From: Nymphaea colorata
Lineage: Eukaryota > Streptophyta > Magnoliopsida > Nymphaeales > Nymphaeaceae
Assembly (NCBI RefSeq): GCF_008831285.2
Contig: NC_045141.1
Span: forward strand, 19,030,848-19,094,847
Length of the DNA stretch: 64,000 nucleotides
Direction of reading: 5' to 3'
Shown: piece by piece, positions 49,025 to 60,730 of the stretch
How positions within the stretch are numbered: position 1 is the first letter of the stretch
Layout of the letters: the number at the start of each line of letters is the position of its first letter
Program-made: the position numbers and the translations under genes
The notes under the pieces: generated by a model
The model's database searches: none
Told to the model about the DNA's origin: nothing
What the model saw: only the letters and a program-made list of their open reading frames with translations

Positions 49025-50231
49025 AATTTATTTTCCTCTACAAAATTGTTGTTGATATGGATTGAATGCTTCGAACTTGATAATGGATCTAAATTTTCAC
49101 AGCTGCAGGGACGCAGCATTTGAAGATTAAAATTTCAGTTGGGGAGGTGATCAGCCTCTGATCAGAAATTCACAAAAAACATCTGGGGATCGAGTTACAC
49201 ACGAAGATAAGTCACTGGAAAATGGCTTTGCCGTGTTTGATCCAATCGATAGGGCTTCTGCAGCGTAGATAGCAAAGCTAATCTCTCTGCAATACATGTC
49301 CTTAAACTATATGTTCCACAAACGCTTTATTATTGTTTTATAAAACATAGTGATGTAGTGTATCTAGCATTGAATCACTAGATCTAAAAATAACATGCTA
49401 AAATGTGTGTTTGGAACATATGTTTCAGATCATGTTTCTTCTTGCATAATGTTCTTCTTATCAAACAAGATGCAGTTTTTACTTGTTAAAGTTATGTTTT
49501 AAAGCATTAATCAATAATGTTTTGCTGAATCTGGTATTGGGTGGGATATATATATCTAAGCAGCGCATCATCTCTTGAGATCTGGATCGGATGCTAGAGT
49601 TTCTGATCCGGGACAAACAGCTTGTGCAGGAATACATTATGCATCCGTTCCAAGCAGCCATTAAAATATTTTAAACAAGTTTGTGGGGACATGGTAGCAT
49701 CATGATAAAACGTGGCTATCTTTTTCTTTTTTTTGGGCACTTCTGTTGTTGCAGTTTTAATTTGATTTTTTATACATGTGAATCTCCGACTGCTTCAAGA
49801 ATCTTAAAAAGAATTTGATAGAATGCAGCGAATCGGAATGATGCTTCTTGTTAAAATCAAAGGAACTAATTCTAAAATTGTTTGCAATTGGCATTAGTTT
49901 CAAGAAAAGCTCAAGTAACTGAAACGGGTTCGACATGGCAACCCTTGCAGATCTTGGTTTGAACGCCAACACTTTTTTGACAATCACAAACTATTTCATG
50001 AATCTACTTCAATCGTGAAACATAAAACACTGTAACATAATGTTTCATCAATATGCTCAGATATTTAAAACAGATTCATGAAACAAATTTTATATTTTTC
50101 TCATTGGCAAACTAGTTCGATCAGGACAGGAACAGTCCGAACCGGGGCATCTGAGCAGCCCTATTTGAACCTAGTAACTCAAGTTAAAAAATGGTTGCAA
50201 ATGTGTTTTCTCCATTAATGTGTAGAAAAAG

Positions 50232-53200
50232 ATAGGCACGTTTTTAACAATAGCAAAAGTTTAAGTGGCCTTTTTGTTATCTTCAAAAACTTAAGTGCTC
50301 TTACATAATTATCGTCAAGTGAAAAGCACTGCCGACAGTCGCGCACATGGAGCATCCGTTCGTGCTTGTGTGCCGTTGCTGTCCAATGTTCTTTACAACT
50401 ACACCGTAACTTTTCTAATAGCCCAAGTTCATGACTGAAAAAGCTTATAATTTATTAGGGCAGCCAAAATCAGCTTATATTATGTTTTAACCATATTTAT
50501 TTAGCAGCAAATTACGACATATTATTGTTGGTTAGCAAAACGATTTTATGTTTTTTCAGGTAACATTCTGCTCAGGTAATACATACATCATGTTGTTTGG
50601 GGAAAAACATATTGACAATTTTATCTAAAAAAAATAAAAAAGAAATCATTAAAAAAGATGTGGGAGAGATACTTCAAAGAGGCCCAAGTCTCTCTTCGTT
50701 TTTACGGATTTCAGAGCTACTTCAAGACTTAGGTGAACTTATAGTTATGTAGAGTCTAAGCATGTAGCATCTACGAGAATCAAATTCACCAGCCACCAAC
50801 TTGAGCAACTACGTTACTATCCTCCTCGGTGTGTTAAAATGAATGAACTTGTAATGTTGTGGGGACATTAAAAAAACAAACAAACAAAGAAATAGATATG
50901 GCATTGCCCAAGGAATGGTTATTTTCCTCCCATAGTACTAAGTATTGGAGAAACTTTTCTAGTGAAGGGAAGGACATGTGGATAATTTATATTAGATGGA
51001 ATAGCACGTAAAAAAAATGCAGGGACAGAGACAAAGCGGGCTGGCAGGGGTATGGGCCCACTTCAAATTTAAAAAGAAAAAAATCTACATGTAATTTTAA
51101 TTTTTTTCATTTAACTTATGTAAAAAATTAAAAAATTATATTTTAACTTCCGTCACATAGTTCGGTTCTTTAATAAAAAAGTTGTAGCTAGGCTCAATTT
51201 CGTCAGTGCACTGTCAAGTTCAACATATCAAAACCAACATCTTTCACTCTAAAAGGAACTTTTTAGCCTGGCTTGTTTTCCTGTTCTCTGCAATTAACAC
51301 CCTTTAAAAACACATTTCGTTTGCAATCTAAACTAAAGTTTCTAGGAACATTTGTTTCTCACTTTCGATTCAGACTACCTGCCGACTCCTTCGATTCGGA
51401 CTACCTGATAGAACGCCATCAACCACACTAATTGACATTTTTCAGAGCATTGCTCCCCAACTTTCTCCTTGCCTACCGCTTGCATGGTTCTTCCATTTAT
51501 TGGCAATTAATTATGATTGAAGTTCTCTCTTGAGAGAGAGAGACGCCAAATACAAAAGTTCAGGGCACAGTAACCAAAGTCACCCGTCTCAAACCAAAGA
51601 AAAAGAAAGCGAGCAAACAAACAATAAACCAATCAAACAAAGATTTTTACTCAATTACATTGCTTGTACGTTGATGTTATCGTCGAACGAAGAGATCAGC
51701 TCCTTGTTCTCTCTCTCTAATCACGTGGACAAACTTACTTCTGGTAAGAAACATGGCCTTTTATAAGATCGAACAGCTTTCTACATGGGGGCCTGCTTTT
51801 CTTTATGGTACTTGAGAGCTGGGCCCCGGTCTCAAATCCAATTACTCAGATGTGCCTGTCTCTCTTTTCCCTTTTCAATTGCAGTATTTACTCTATCTAT
51901 GGAGGAAAGAAAGCACTTAATCATGGCAGCATCATGGCTGAGGTGAGCAGCGCAATACTTACCTCACGCAGAAAAAATCACAGTATTATATTTATTACTA
52001 GCGCAGTCAGCAGCTTCATAAATTTAAAAAAAAAAAAGGACTGACCGAGTTTTTTCTTGTAAGAGAATATGTCATTTTCCATGACAATGGGGCCTTCTTG
52101 GGGCATCGGAGAACAGTGTAACGATGATAAGGGTGCGGTCAAAAACTACCCCTCTGATAGGTGAGATATGCATCTGATATTCCTACCTCTATAATTTTCT
52201 GCGAAAGTCAAAACGTGTACCGACTTCCACAAAATAATCAATTGCAGGAAGGAAAAGAAAATTGGTATCTGGTCTTAAAATGTATCTTATATTTTTTCGA
52301 AATTGCTTGACAGATTGCATCACATGTCACATGACAGACTGCATGTTGGTGTTCGCTGCTCAACGTTCTACCTACTTAATGCTAGTAAACATTATTGTCT
52401 TTTAGCATCTCCTTTTATTTCTTTAAAAATTTTGAACTCTTTGTTACTTGGTGAATCCAGAGGGCCACTTGGATACTGTTCTTTTCTTGGCTTTGTATTT
52501 TTCGTCTCTGTTATTCGTTCTAGATTTCACAAAAGCGATGGTAGTCCTGCTTTGTTTCTGATCCCAACTTGTGAAAAAAAAAAAGATTTGTTTCTTATCA
52601 TACATATTCCTTTTATTCTGTTATTTCCTAAAATCTGCAGTTGTTCACAGCCCGGGATCATTTATTTTGCTCTGCGGAAACAGTCTGTCTCTGATTTCTG
52701 CAAGGAGGAAATACGCCAAGCAGCACGCACATCCCCTGCTCTCTTTTATTTCTTCCCATTTTGTTTTCAAATTTTCATCTTGGCCTTACTAAAGAGGCTC
52801 AGCAGCTGTCCTTCTCAGCATCGTTTTCCGGCAAGTCTGTGCTGGGAGGGAACTCGCCAGTAGCGCTCGGGTTCGGAGGCGATGTCCTTTTCTTTTCTAT
52901 GACAAAGAGATCTGGTCTTTGTTGGCACCGTGAAGAGAATTTGAAAATTCTCTTCTGGGGAGTTGGATTCTGGTGGGTTCTTCTTGTGACCGGGACAAGA
53001 TGGCAGTCGTAGTGGGATGGAGGAATTTGCGGGTCGCGTTCGGAGGCTATATCGGCAGACAAGGTCGTGACTGCGATCCTCTGCGCTCGATTTTCCGGCG
53101 AGATTGCTGACTGAGCCTGAAGGGCAGCTTCGAGTGAGGGAAGATGTTCAAGGGAGCTAAGTGGAGGAGTGAGAAGAACAAGATCAAGGCCGTTTTCAAA

Positions 53201-55750
53201 GTACAGGTTCAGGCAACCCAGGTGAACCTCTCAAGAAAGCTATTACATAATTAGATTTGGAATTTGGTTCCGATTTTCGGATTTGCGTTGACTCATTAGT
53301 GCTTTGATCAAGCTGTTTCTAGTCAGATAAAGAACAAAATCTCTGCAACGCAAATGAGCTAATGCTGCGCATCTTTTTTCTCTGTTGTACCTTGAAAATT
53401 GCAGGTACCTCAAACAGGATGGGACAGTTTGTTGGTAGCTCTAGTTCCTTCAGAAACAGGGAAACCTTCTGCCAAGACAGAGAAGGTTCAGGTTCACAAT
53501 GGGGCATGTATATGGGGGAATCCCGTCTATGAAACTGTAAAACTATCGCGAGAGCCGAAAACAGGGAAATTTGAAGGGAAAAAGTATCAGTTTATAGTAT
53601 CAAACGTAAAACGACTTTCTTGCCACCATCTTCTGCTTTCGTGTTTTTGCTGCCGGTGGTGATGGGTTGTGTTCATTTCACCAGGGGTCAAGTAAAGATG
53701 GAATTCTTGGGCGAACGGCTGTTGATTTTGCCGAGTATGCAGATGCCATCGAACCTTGTTCCGCTTCCCTCTCACTTGGAGCTTCGAACTCCACAATTCT
53801 TCATGTAAGTAGTTCTTGTGGAACGCCTAAAGGTCGAAACTAAATCGAATCCTCTCGATGAGACATCGATCAGCTTGGCTGAAGCTATAACTCATGACGG
53901 AATTGAATGCCACATTCCGTCTATGGACTTGTACTTGTCCTCGACTCCTTTGGAAGAGCTGATCGAAGTTCTCCTGCTTTGCCACTTCAATTGAGTGAAT
54001 CCTGCTACTCTGGCATGATCCAACCTCAATACAAAGTGCCCTTCTTTCAGAATGCTCTTGAGGATAAGAAAGATCCTCCGTTCATGCTTTGTGCATGTTT
54101 ACCAAAAGGTTTAAGTTTTCAATAAATAATTTTGTTTGCTTTGCCGAAAATGCAGAGGAAACACTTTTAATTAACAGTTACTCCAGTGCTTTGAACTTGA
54201 GGATAAGGAAGATCCTCTGGTTATGTTTCCCGCATTTTTAAGAAAATTTTCAGTTTCAAGAAACGAATTTGTATATTTTGCTGAAAATGTACAGGAAAAA
54301 ATTTCCATTAACAGTTATTCGATTTTATCTTGCCCTAATCTTTTCCTTTTGCCATGGGGATGTAGATCACGATCCAGAGATTGCATGCTGATGGCAACAC
54401 GAGGTACTGGAAATTCCTTCCAGCTTGATCAATGCTTGTATTTTCAGTCCTCTATCTGGCAGTACAGATCTGAATATTGACTTCATTTTCTGTTTTCATT
54501 TTTTTTTTTTTTTGAATGATGAAAAAAGAAGTGCAGCCAAAAGAAGCGCTCACACTGAGAGCCTCCGGCATCAAATGAGCGATGTTGACACGGATGGGAG
54601 TTCCGTAACTTCATGCAGCGCCAGTAGTGCGAGCAAAGTAATCTCCCAAATTCCTCTTCCAGTTTTTCTACCCCACTTTCCAAATTTTTGTAGTTCTACT
54701 TTGGTTGAGTAGAAGGTGACTTCATTCGGTAGGACAAAATTAAGCAAATCAGAAGGTTACAAACTAGTGCAGAAGCTGCTTGGTTGTGCCTTCAGAGAAG
54801 ACATACAAATTCATCCAACTGCTTTCTATGTAATAATGGCTTTTGATAGTAATTTTTTCAAACTTTTTCTTGCATTTGTTGCCGAGATTTAACTTATTAG
54901 AGAAGATAAAGAACACAAGCAACTATTAAGCTCCTTAATTCCAGTTACTTTTACGGCTTAGGTCATCTTCGTGTTTCTTGCCTTTGTTAATTGAAGTCAA
55001 GTTTGAGAAGCTATTACTTTAGTCTGTCTTTGCATCCCCATAATGTCTGAACGGCTGCAGTAATATAATAGGAGCCCAAGTTTCCTAAATCTCAGCATCC
55101 TAGTGCCCACGAATCACAGAAACCCGTAATTTAATAAAAAGAAAGAAGGATGACAGGGCACATTGAATTTCTTTGTTTCTGGAGAGAGCTAAAATAAACC
55201 TGTTATTTTTGTTCTTATTCTTCAAATTATGAACTAGGAGGAGCAGGAAAAAGAATCTTGCTGAGATACACAGAGCTACAAATTTATATGCAAATGTATA
55301 AAATATTTCAAGCATGTCAAGTTGTTCCAGAGGTCAGCATGTGTATCCATTGATGTGATATGTACCAGATTGCACAACCATATTCAGGTAATATTCTCTA
55401 AGACAGACCAGCATGTGTATCCATTGATGTGATGTATACCAAATTGCACAACCATATTCAGGTGAAATTATCTAAGACTTGATGAGTTATGCTTGGTCAG
55501 TGGAGGAATGAAAGAATGTTCACATGCCTAAAACGCTCAAATGATGATAGACAAAAGTGCCGAAAGCTTAAAAGTTTTTATATGCTGAAGAAATGACTTA
55601 TAAAATACTAAAACTCAGTAACCTTGAAGGAATTCCACTATGAACTATTGTCATCATGTCACAACTTTAGTGACCTATTCATGTTATGACATGCACAGGC
55701 TAATGGACATGCTCTAATTCTTTTCAGGATGTCTTAGCGGGCAATGGGAT
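50232..55750 (+). repeat. Right arm of the large inverted duplication (source copy)
   Basis: Mirror of 25313-29635. It contains the upstream region, exons 1-5 and the first bases of exon 6 of the intact NT-C2 gene, so it is taken as the source. The 20.6 kb between the arms hold the copia element, the UGT and MYB-CC fragments and the gene-poor region. Confidence 0.93.
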
Positions 55751-58700
55751 AGTACAATTTAGCCCATCTATCATAAATACTGTCCCTCGGACTGCTGAAT
55801 ATGACAATAAAGGTTTCAGAAGTTCTGATGCTATCTCAGCATCAAGTTCTGATAGCAGCTCTGGGAATGATCTCAATCATGAATATAAGTTTAAAGCTGA
55901 CATCCATAAGGATACCGTAAGCATTCTTTCACCTCTTAGCGACCATACAAGATCTCCACAACTTTTAGCCAATGGATGCAATGCAGCAGCAGATCATAAA
56001 GAATGTGAAGATTCAAATGTAGGATGGTCTCTCAGATGGACTTCGAAAGAAAGCAAAGAAAACTCAATGAACACTTCCAAAGAGATGAATGCGAATGAGA
56101 AGTTGCAGGCCTCAGAGATTGAGGTTGCAAAACTCAAGGATGAAATTGCTGCCATGGGAAGGCAAGCAGAGGTCTCAGATGTAGAAGTCCAGACACTACG
56201 AAAACAAATCATAAAAGAAAGCAAAAAGGTGCAGGAATTTTCAAAGGAAATATGCAGCTTAAGGGAAGAGAGAGATGCACTTAGACAGCAATTTGAACAA
56301 ATCAAGGCTTCAAGAGCTACTGACGGTGTCACGGTTGTGGACAAAGCACATGATAACAAAAATGATGATACCAGCATTCTCGAAGAAATCAAACAAGAAC
56401 TGGTTTATGAACAACAGCTTAATTCCAACCTCCATTTACAGTTACAGAAAACTCAACAGGCTAACTCTGAACTCATTCTTGCTGTTCAGGATTTAGAATT
56501 GCTTTTAGAGCAGAAAGAAAGGGAAATATCTCATGTCTCCAGCACTGCACGATGCAGCATGCCAGTAACAGATGATAGCTGCCAAGAATTATCAACAACA
56601 GCAGATGCCTTACAGAAACCTCAAGTTCAGAGGTATTCTGACTCACAGAGCATAAAGCATGAAGGAGATCAAGAGCAACTTGAATTGGAAGTATTAATTA
56701 AGGAGCATGATGATGCAGATAATTCGTTGACACTTGAGCAAAAGATTTTGCAATTGCAAAATGAGTTAGAAGAATGTAAAACGGATCGGGATCATATAGA
56801 GATGCAAATGGAGCAGCTTGCTCTTGATTATGAGATTCTGAAGCAGGAAAATCATGACATGGCTTTTAAGCTTGACCAAAGCGAGATACAAGAACAACTA
56901 AAAATGCAATATGAAGCCTCTGTGTCATTAGCAGTCATCAATGACCTGGAAGCTCATGTTGAAAACTTGGAGAAAGAGCTTGCCAAGCAAGAAGAAGCAT
57001 TTGAAGCTGAACTGGCTGCACTAACTCGTGAAAAAGTAGAGCAGGAAAGGAGAGCAATAAGAGCAGAAGAGATGTTGAGAAAGACGAGACAAAGCAATGC
57101 TGACACAGCTGACCGGCTACAACAAGAATTTAAAATGCTTTTCACTCAAATGTCTGTTACCTTTGGTGCAAATGAGAAGTTAGCCATGCAAGCAATGACA
57201 GAAGCTAATGACCTGCGTATCCAAAAGAGTCACCTAGAGGAGTCGCTAAAGAAATCTGCTGAAGAGCTTCAACTGATCAAAGATCATTACGATGAGGAAC
57301 TAACTGAGCTTTCATGTCAACTGGATTCAAAAACAAATGGCATAAATCAACTACTGTCAGAGGTTGAATATCTCTCCACAGAGCTGAAGGCTCAGAAGAA
57401 AATTGCAGAAGTTGCCATTAACACCCTCGCAGATGAAATCCTTTCACTGAAAGCAGATATCCAAGTGCTCATAATTGGGAAAAATGATCTTTTTAAGAAG
57501 GTAGAAGAGAAAGAAAAGATTCTACTTGATCTGCAAGAGATGAAAATCAGAATGAATGAGAAAGAGCTCATCCTAGAAAAAGGAGATGCCAAAATAAAAT
57601 CCCTTGAGAGGGAGATTCTTCAGGCGATGGCAGAAGCAGGAAAATCACAGGAAGAATTGCATGATATGAGGATCTTGTTGGTTGAAAAGGAGGAAATGAT
57701 TGCTATGGTTCAATCAGAAAAAGAAACGATAGCAATACAGTATAATCAACTTAAGCAATCCTTGTTTGAGCATGAGACTGAGAAACAAAATCTAAAAAAG
57801 GAATTTCCGTTTACATCTGATTTGGAGAATCATCAAGAGGCAGTCACAGCCACTGAAAAGAAAGTCATAGATAATGCTTCAAGTGCTACAGAATTTGAGG
57901 AAAATGCAAATGCAAGCATAAGAAACGACGACTCCCACTCCATCCAACAATGCATTGAAGAGGTTTTCAGGTTGCAACACAAAATCAAGCTTCTTGAGGT
58001 ACGTAGTCAGTACAAGAAAAAGTTTCCATTGCCACATATACTTATTTTAAGAAATGTCTATATGCGCGCTAATGATGTCACTGTTTGATAGGAAGAAGTA
58101 AAGATAAAGGAACCAACAATTCAGGTATCAAAGGATGAATTCACAGAGAAGGAGAGAGATCTTTATGCTAGGATTGAGGAACTACAGAAGGCAGCATTGA
58201 GTCAATCATGGAATATCTCAACTCCTTCTGATGGAACTGTGCAGGTAAGTAACGTAAAACAATTAGTGGCACAGACACCAGACTGATGGACCTACAAACT
58301 TTTAGAGAAGAGTGCAGCTTCTGGCATTGCACTGTGGTTGAACTTCTTGCATGGAATTAATTCATCATATTAATTCAGAATAATTGGCAAACAAGGGTAG
58401 ATTTAGTCATATTTGGTACTTCTCTGAATTATTGTTCCTACGTTCAGCTCTGATATGCTTTGCTTGCTCGTTAAGTGAAGCAAGGTTTGAACAAGACCTT
58501 GTTAGCAACCATGCCAACTTAAATACCTCGAATACATTGAGCAATAAATTTGCAGCTTTTTAACATGTTTATTCATTTCATTCTGTCGTCTGTATGTCTC
58601 TATCCATCTCAATGTTTCTATCCGATGGTTATTGTAGGTGAAAATTGGTCTATTGCAAGTCAGAGTGAACTTTCTTCCTGCTGATAAAGGGCCACAGTAG

Positions 58701-59844
58701 TTACGTGACGCTCTGTATAATCTAATGAATTCCTTTCCCATACTCTGTCCAGCTAGCTTTGAGCATACTATCTATTATGCTCCTTATAGCAGAAATTTCT
58801 GAGTCTGTTAGATGAAGTTTAATGTTTAGACGAAAATTGATTTCAAAGGTTTTAATAATTCATGGCTCATTTGGATAAGAAAACAACGGAAGCGCATGAA
58901 TCAGTTGAATTCACTCCACGTTATTTTGTATGATTTAAGAGAATGGGTACTTATTACCTTGACCTCTTCTTTATAACTTCCGATTAACAATAATTTTTCA
59001 AAATTCACATATATTGAAACTAAGTGGTTAGAAATAGAACAAAAAATTATTCAATTGTATTGCGTACATCATTTACATAATTACTGGTAGGGTATTTCAG
59101 GAAGCCGTCTTCTTTAGTCCACACCAGCAAGGGCTTGGTATGGACAAAGAAGTGTCTGTTAGTTCAAAGGAGACACAGGTGAAAATGTTGATGAATATTT
59201 GTTTGTAGACGAAATATATGATACACTTTCATCTCTTCTTCTGTAAAGAAGTACAAAAGACGTACTGGTTTAGTTATGAAAACTTTACAGCATAAACACT
59301 TCCCACATGCAGGAGTCACAGCATGAAGATTGCAGGGTTGGAGACAATCCCCATCATAGAGAAGAGACGAGCAGCAGCAGAAGTTTCTCAGAGACAGGTG
59401 TGGATATTCTATCAGGTGTTCTTGACCATGCTGACAATGAACAAGGGTCAGCTAAAAGGTATGACATTGTTTATGTAACCTTTTACGATGATGTCCACAG
59501 CAAATGAAAGCTGCTAGAAGCATTAGGTGTAGATATTTCTCCTGAAAACTTACTGATGTTGGGATTATGTATGAATATCTAATGTAATCGTGATTTACAG
59601 CATTGTTATAGATCCAAGTGATGAACAGAAAACCTGCAATCCTTGCGTACCCTCGCCAGATGACATCACAAAAATGATAGATGAAATATCACAGTTGAAG
59701 AAGAAGAACACATCAATGGAGGATGAGCTCAAGGAAATGCAAGAACGCTACTCCGACTTAAGTCTCAAATTCGCAGAGGTAGAAGGTGAAAGGCAACAAC
59801 TTATAATGAGTGTTCGCAATCTCAAAAATGCTAAAAGGACCTAG
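53144..59844 (+). CDS. NT-C2 domain coiled-coil protein (myosin-heavy-chain-related)
   Basis: Ten exons: 53144-53221, 53405-53605, 53685-53804, 54366-54403, 54529-54637, 55728-57998, 58092-58244, 59101-59178, 59313-59458 and 59601-59844, totalling 3438 nt (1145 aa). Residues 1 to about 140 form an NT-C2 (EEIG1/EHBP1 N-terminal) domain: MFKGAKWRSEKNKIKAVFKV, GWDSLLVALVPSETGK, NPVYETVKLSRE, FIVSNGSSKDGILG. A Ser-rich linker follows, then a long Glu/Lys/Leu heptad-rich coiled coil from about residue 300 to beyond 900, and a further coil in the last exon. NT-C2 domains are thought to bind membranes. The plant proteins are annotated as myosin-heavy-chain-related or sporulation-specific-like, but there is no motor domain and the cellular role is unclear. 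The exon 4/5 border is the least certain: the acceptor at 54528 was chosen because it alone keeps the frame. The largest exon (2271 nt) encodes most of the coil. Confidence 0.92.
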
Positions 59845-60024
59845 CTACCCATATTTGTACAAGCACACCATCATTCAATGTATACATACAAACAGAGTGT
59901 TCCACTGTATAGAGGAAGTAGTTGGAATCACTCAAGAGGCTGATTTCCAAAGATAGCTTTTGTAATTTAAAAGTATGCTATATTGCCAATGCAAATCACC
60001 TAGTGAATTCTTTGTTGTCTTGCG

Positions 60025-60030
60025 AATAAA
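60025..60030 (+). terminator. Poly(A) signal of the NT-C2 gene
   Basis: AATAAA about 180 bases after the stop codon, in a T-rich setting. Confidence 0.5.
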
Positions 60031-60511
60031 GTACATTCTTCTGCGTCTGGAAAGGCAATATGCAACAGGATTCACAATTAAGGACACCACAGAGAGCAAC
60101 AAAAACGAACATATTTAGTTTACATTCAATCTTCAATTCAGGAAAGACAGTATCATGGACCCATTAGAAGATTGCTAACAATAGTTTAAAGAACTGATCA
60201 GCAGTGCTCCTCGTATATGCTTTGCCATTTTATTCAGACTACCCTTGAGCTGTCGACATACCAATTATAAGACGCTTCATGCAGAACTCCACATGCCAAA
60301 TCCAGAAAACTTCATAGGGAGTCTGTGATGCTTGCCCTTGAACTAAATGGCGATGACTTAGGATGGCACTGCAATGAGTGTCAATTCATGACGTAAGACG
60401 TCGTTAATTCACCATGTTGAATCAGGCACACCTACCAGACCAGACACGACTCGACTGAAAAGGGCTGGAGATTGGCTAGCGTCAAGGGTCCTTCCGGCAT
60501 GGGAACAGAGC

Positions 60512-60594
60512 ACCGACCCTTCCTGTAAATTGACTTCCATGAACTGAGAGTTCACGTGTCACTTGACTACGTGTCACGCTTTTGAGTACGTGTC
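60512..60594 (+). promoter_or_regulatory. DRE/CRT core and three ABREs upstream of the LTI65-like gene
   Basis: ACCGAC at 60512-60517 fits the DREB/CBF-binding core (A/G)CCGAC. ACGTGTC occurs three times, at 60554-60560 (as CACGTGTC), 60569-60575 and 60588-60594. Multiple ABREs in the proximal promoter give strong ABA response through bZIP factors, and DRE plus ABRE is the architecture of Arabidopsis RD29A. The cluster lies 137-219 bases before the ATG. Confidence 0.85.
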
Positions 60595-60648
60595 GCTCGG
60601 GCGTTCAACAAAATAGCCAGCAGAGCACATACGCTGACGCATTCCTTG

Positions 60649-60656
60649 CATAAAAG
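60649..60656 (+). promoter_or_regulatory. TATA-like box of the LTI65-like gene
   Basis: CATAAAAG in GCATAAAAGAGAG, 55 bases after the last ABRE and 75-82 bases before the ATG. Confidence 0.5.
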
Positions 60657-60679
60657 AGAGAATAAGGGGTCGTAGGTCC

Positions 60680-60691
60680 GAGAGAGAGAGG

Positions 60692-60716
<25 letters not shown>
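60680..60716 (+). repeat. (GA)n tract in the 5' UTR
   Basis: An almost pure GA repeat just before the start codon of the LTI65-like gene, probably transcribed in the 5' leader. Confidence 0.9.
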
Positions 60717-60724
<8 letters not shown>

Positions 60725-60730
60725 GCAGCT

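Larger units (their letters stand above)
39875..50231. other. Gene-poor AT-rich region
   Basis: Over 10 kb with no recognised gene on either strand. It holds MITE-like copies (42945-43280, 47405-47690, 48826-49024), a 34-bp tandem duplication, a CTCGAG-rich repeat (47880-48262), AT-microsatellite-like sequence near 40950-40990 and a (GT)n run near 45088-45100. A fragment near 46430-46570 resembles 61630-61750 (ACCATGTAGCTCCGCCACTG against ACCATGTGGTTCTGCCATTG), probably old LTR-element remains. Open frames of 60-110 codons here show no family signal. Confidence 0.5.

Noticed and set aside
52303-52863. 186-aa Phe/Leu/Ser-rich plus-strand ORF
   Set aside because: T-rich promoter/5' UTR sequence just upstream of exon 1; low-complexity translation without domain features.
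55994-56392. 132-aa minus-strand ORF and similar Ser/Leu-rich frames at 56954-57145 and 57392-57592
   Set aside because: Antisense shadows of the coiled-coil exon, whose GAA/AAG codons read as Phe/Ser/Leu on the other strand.
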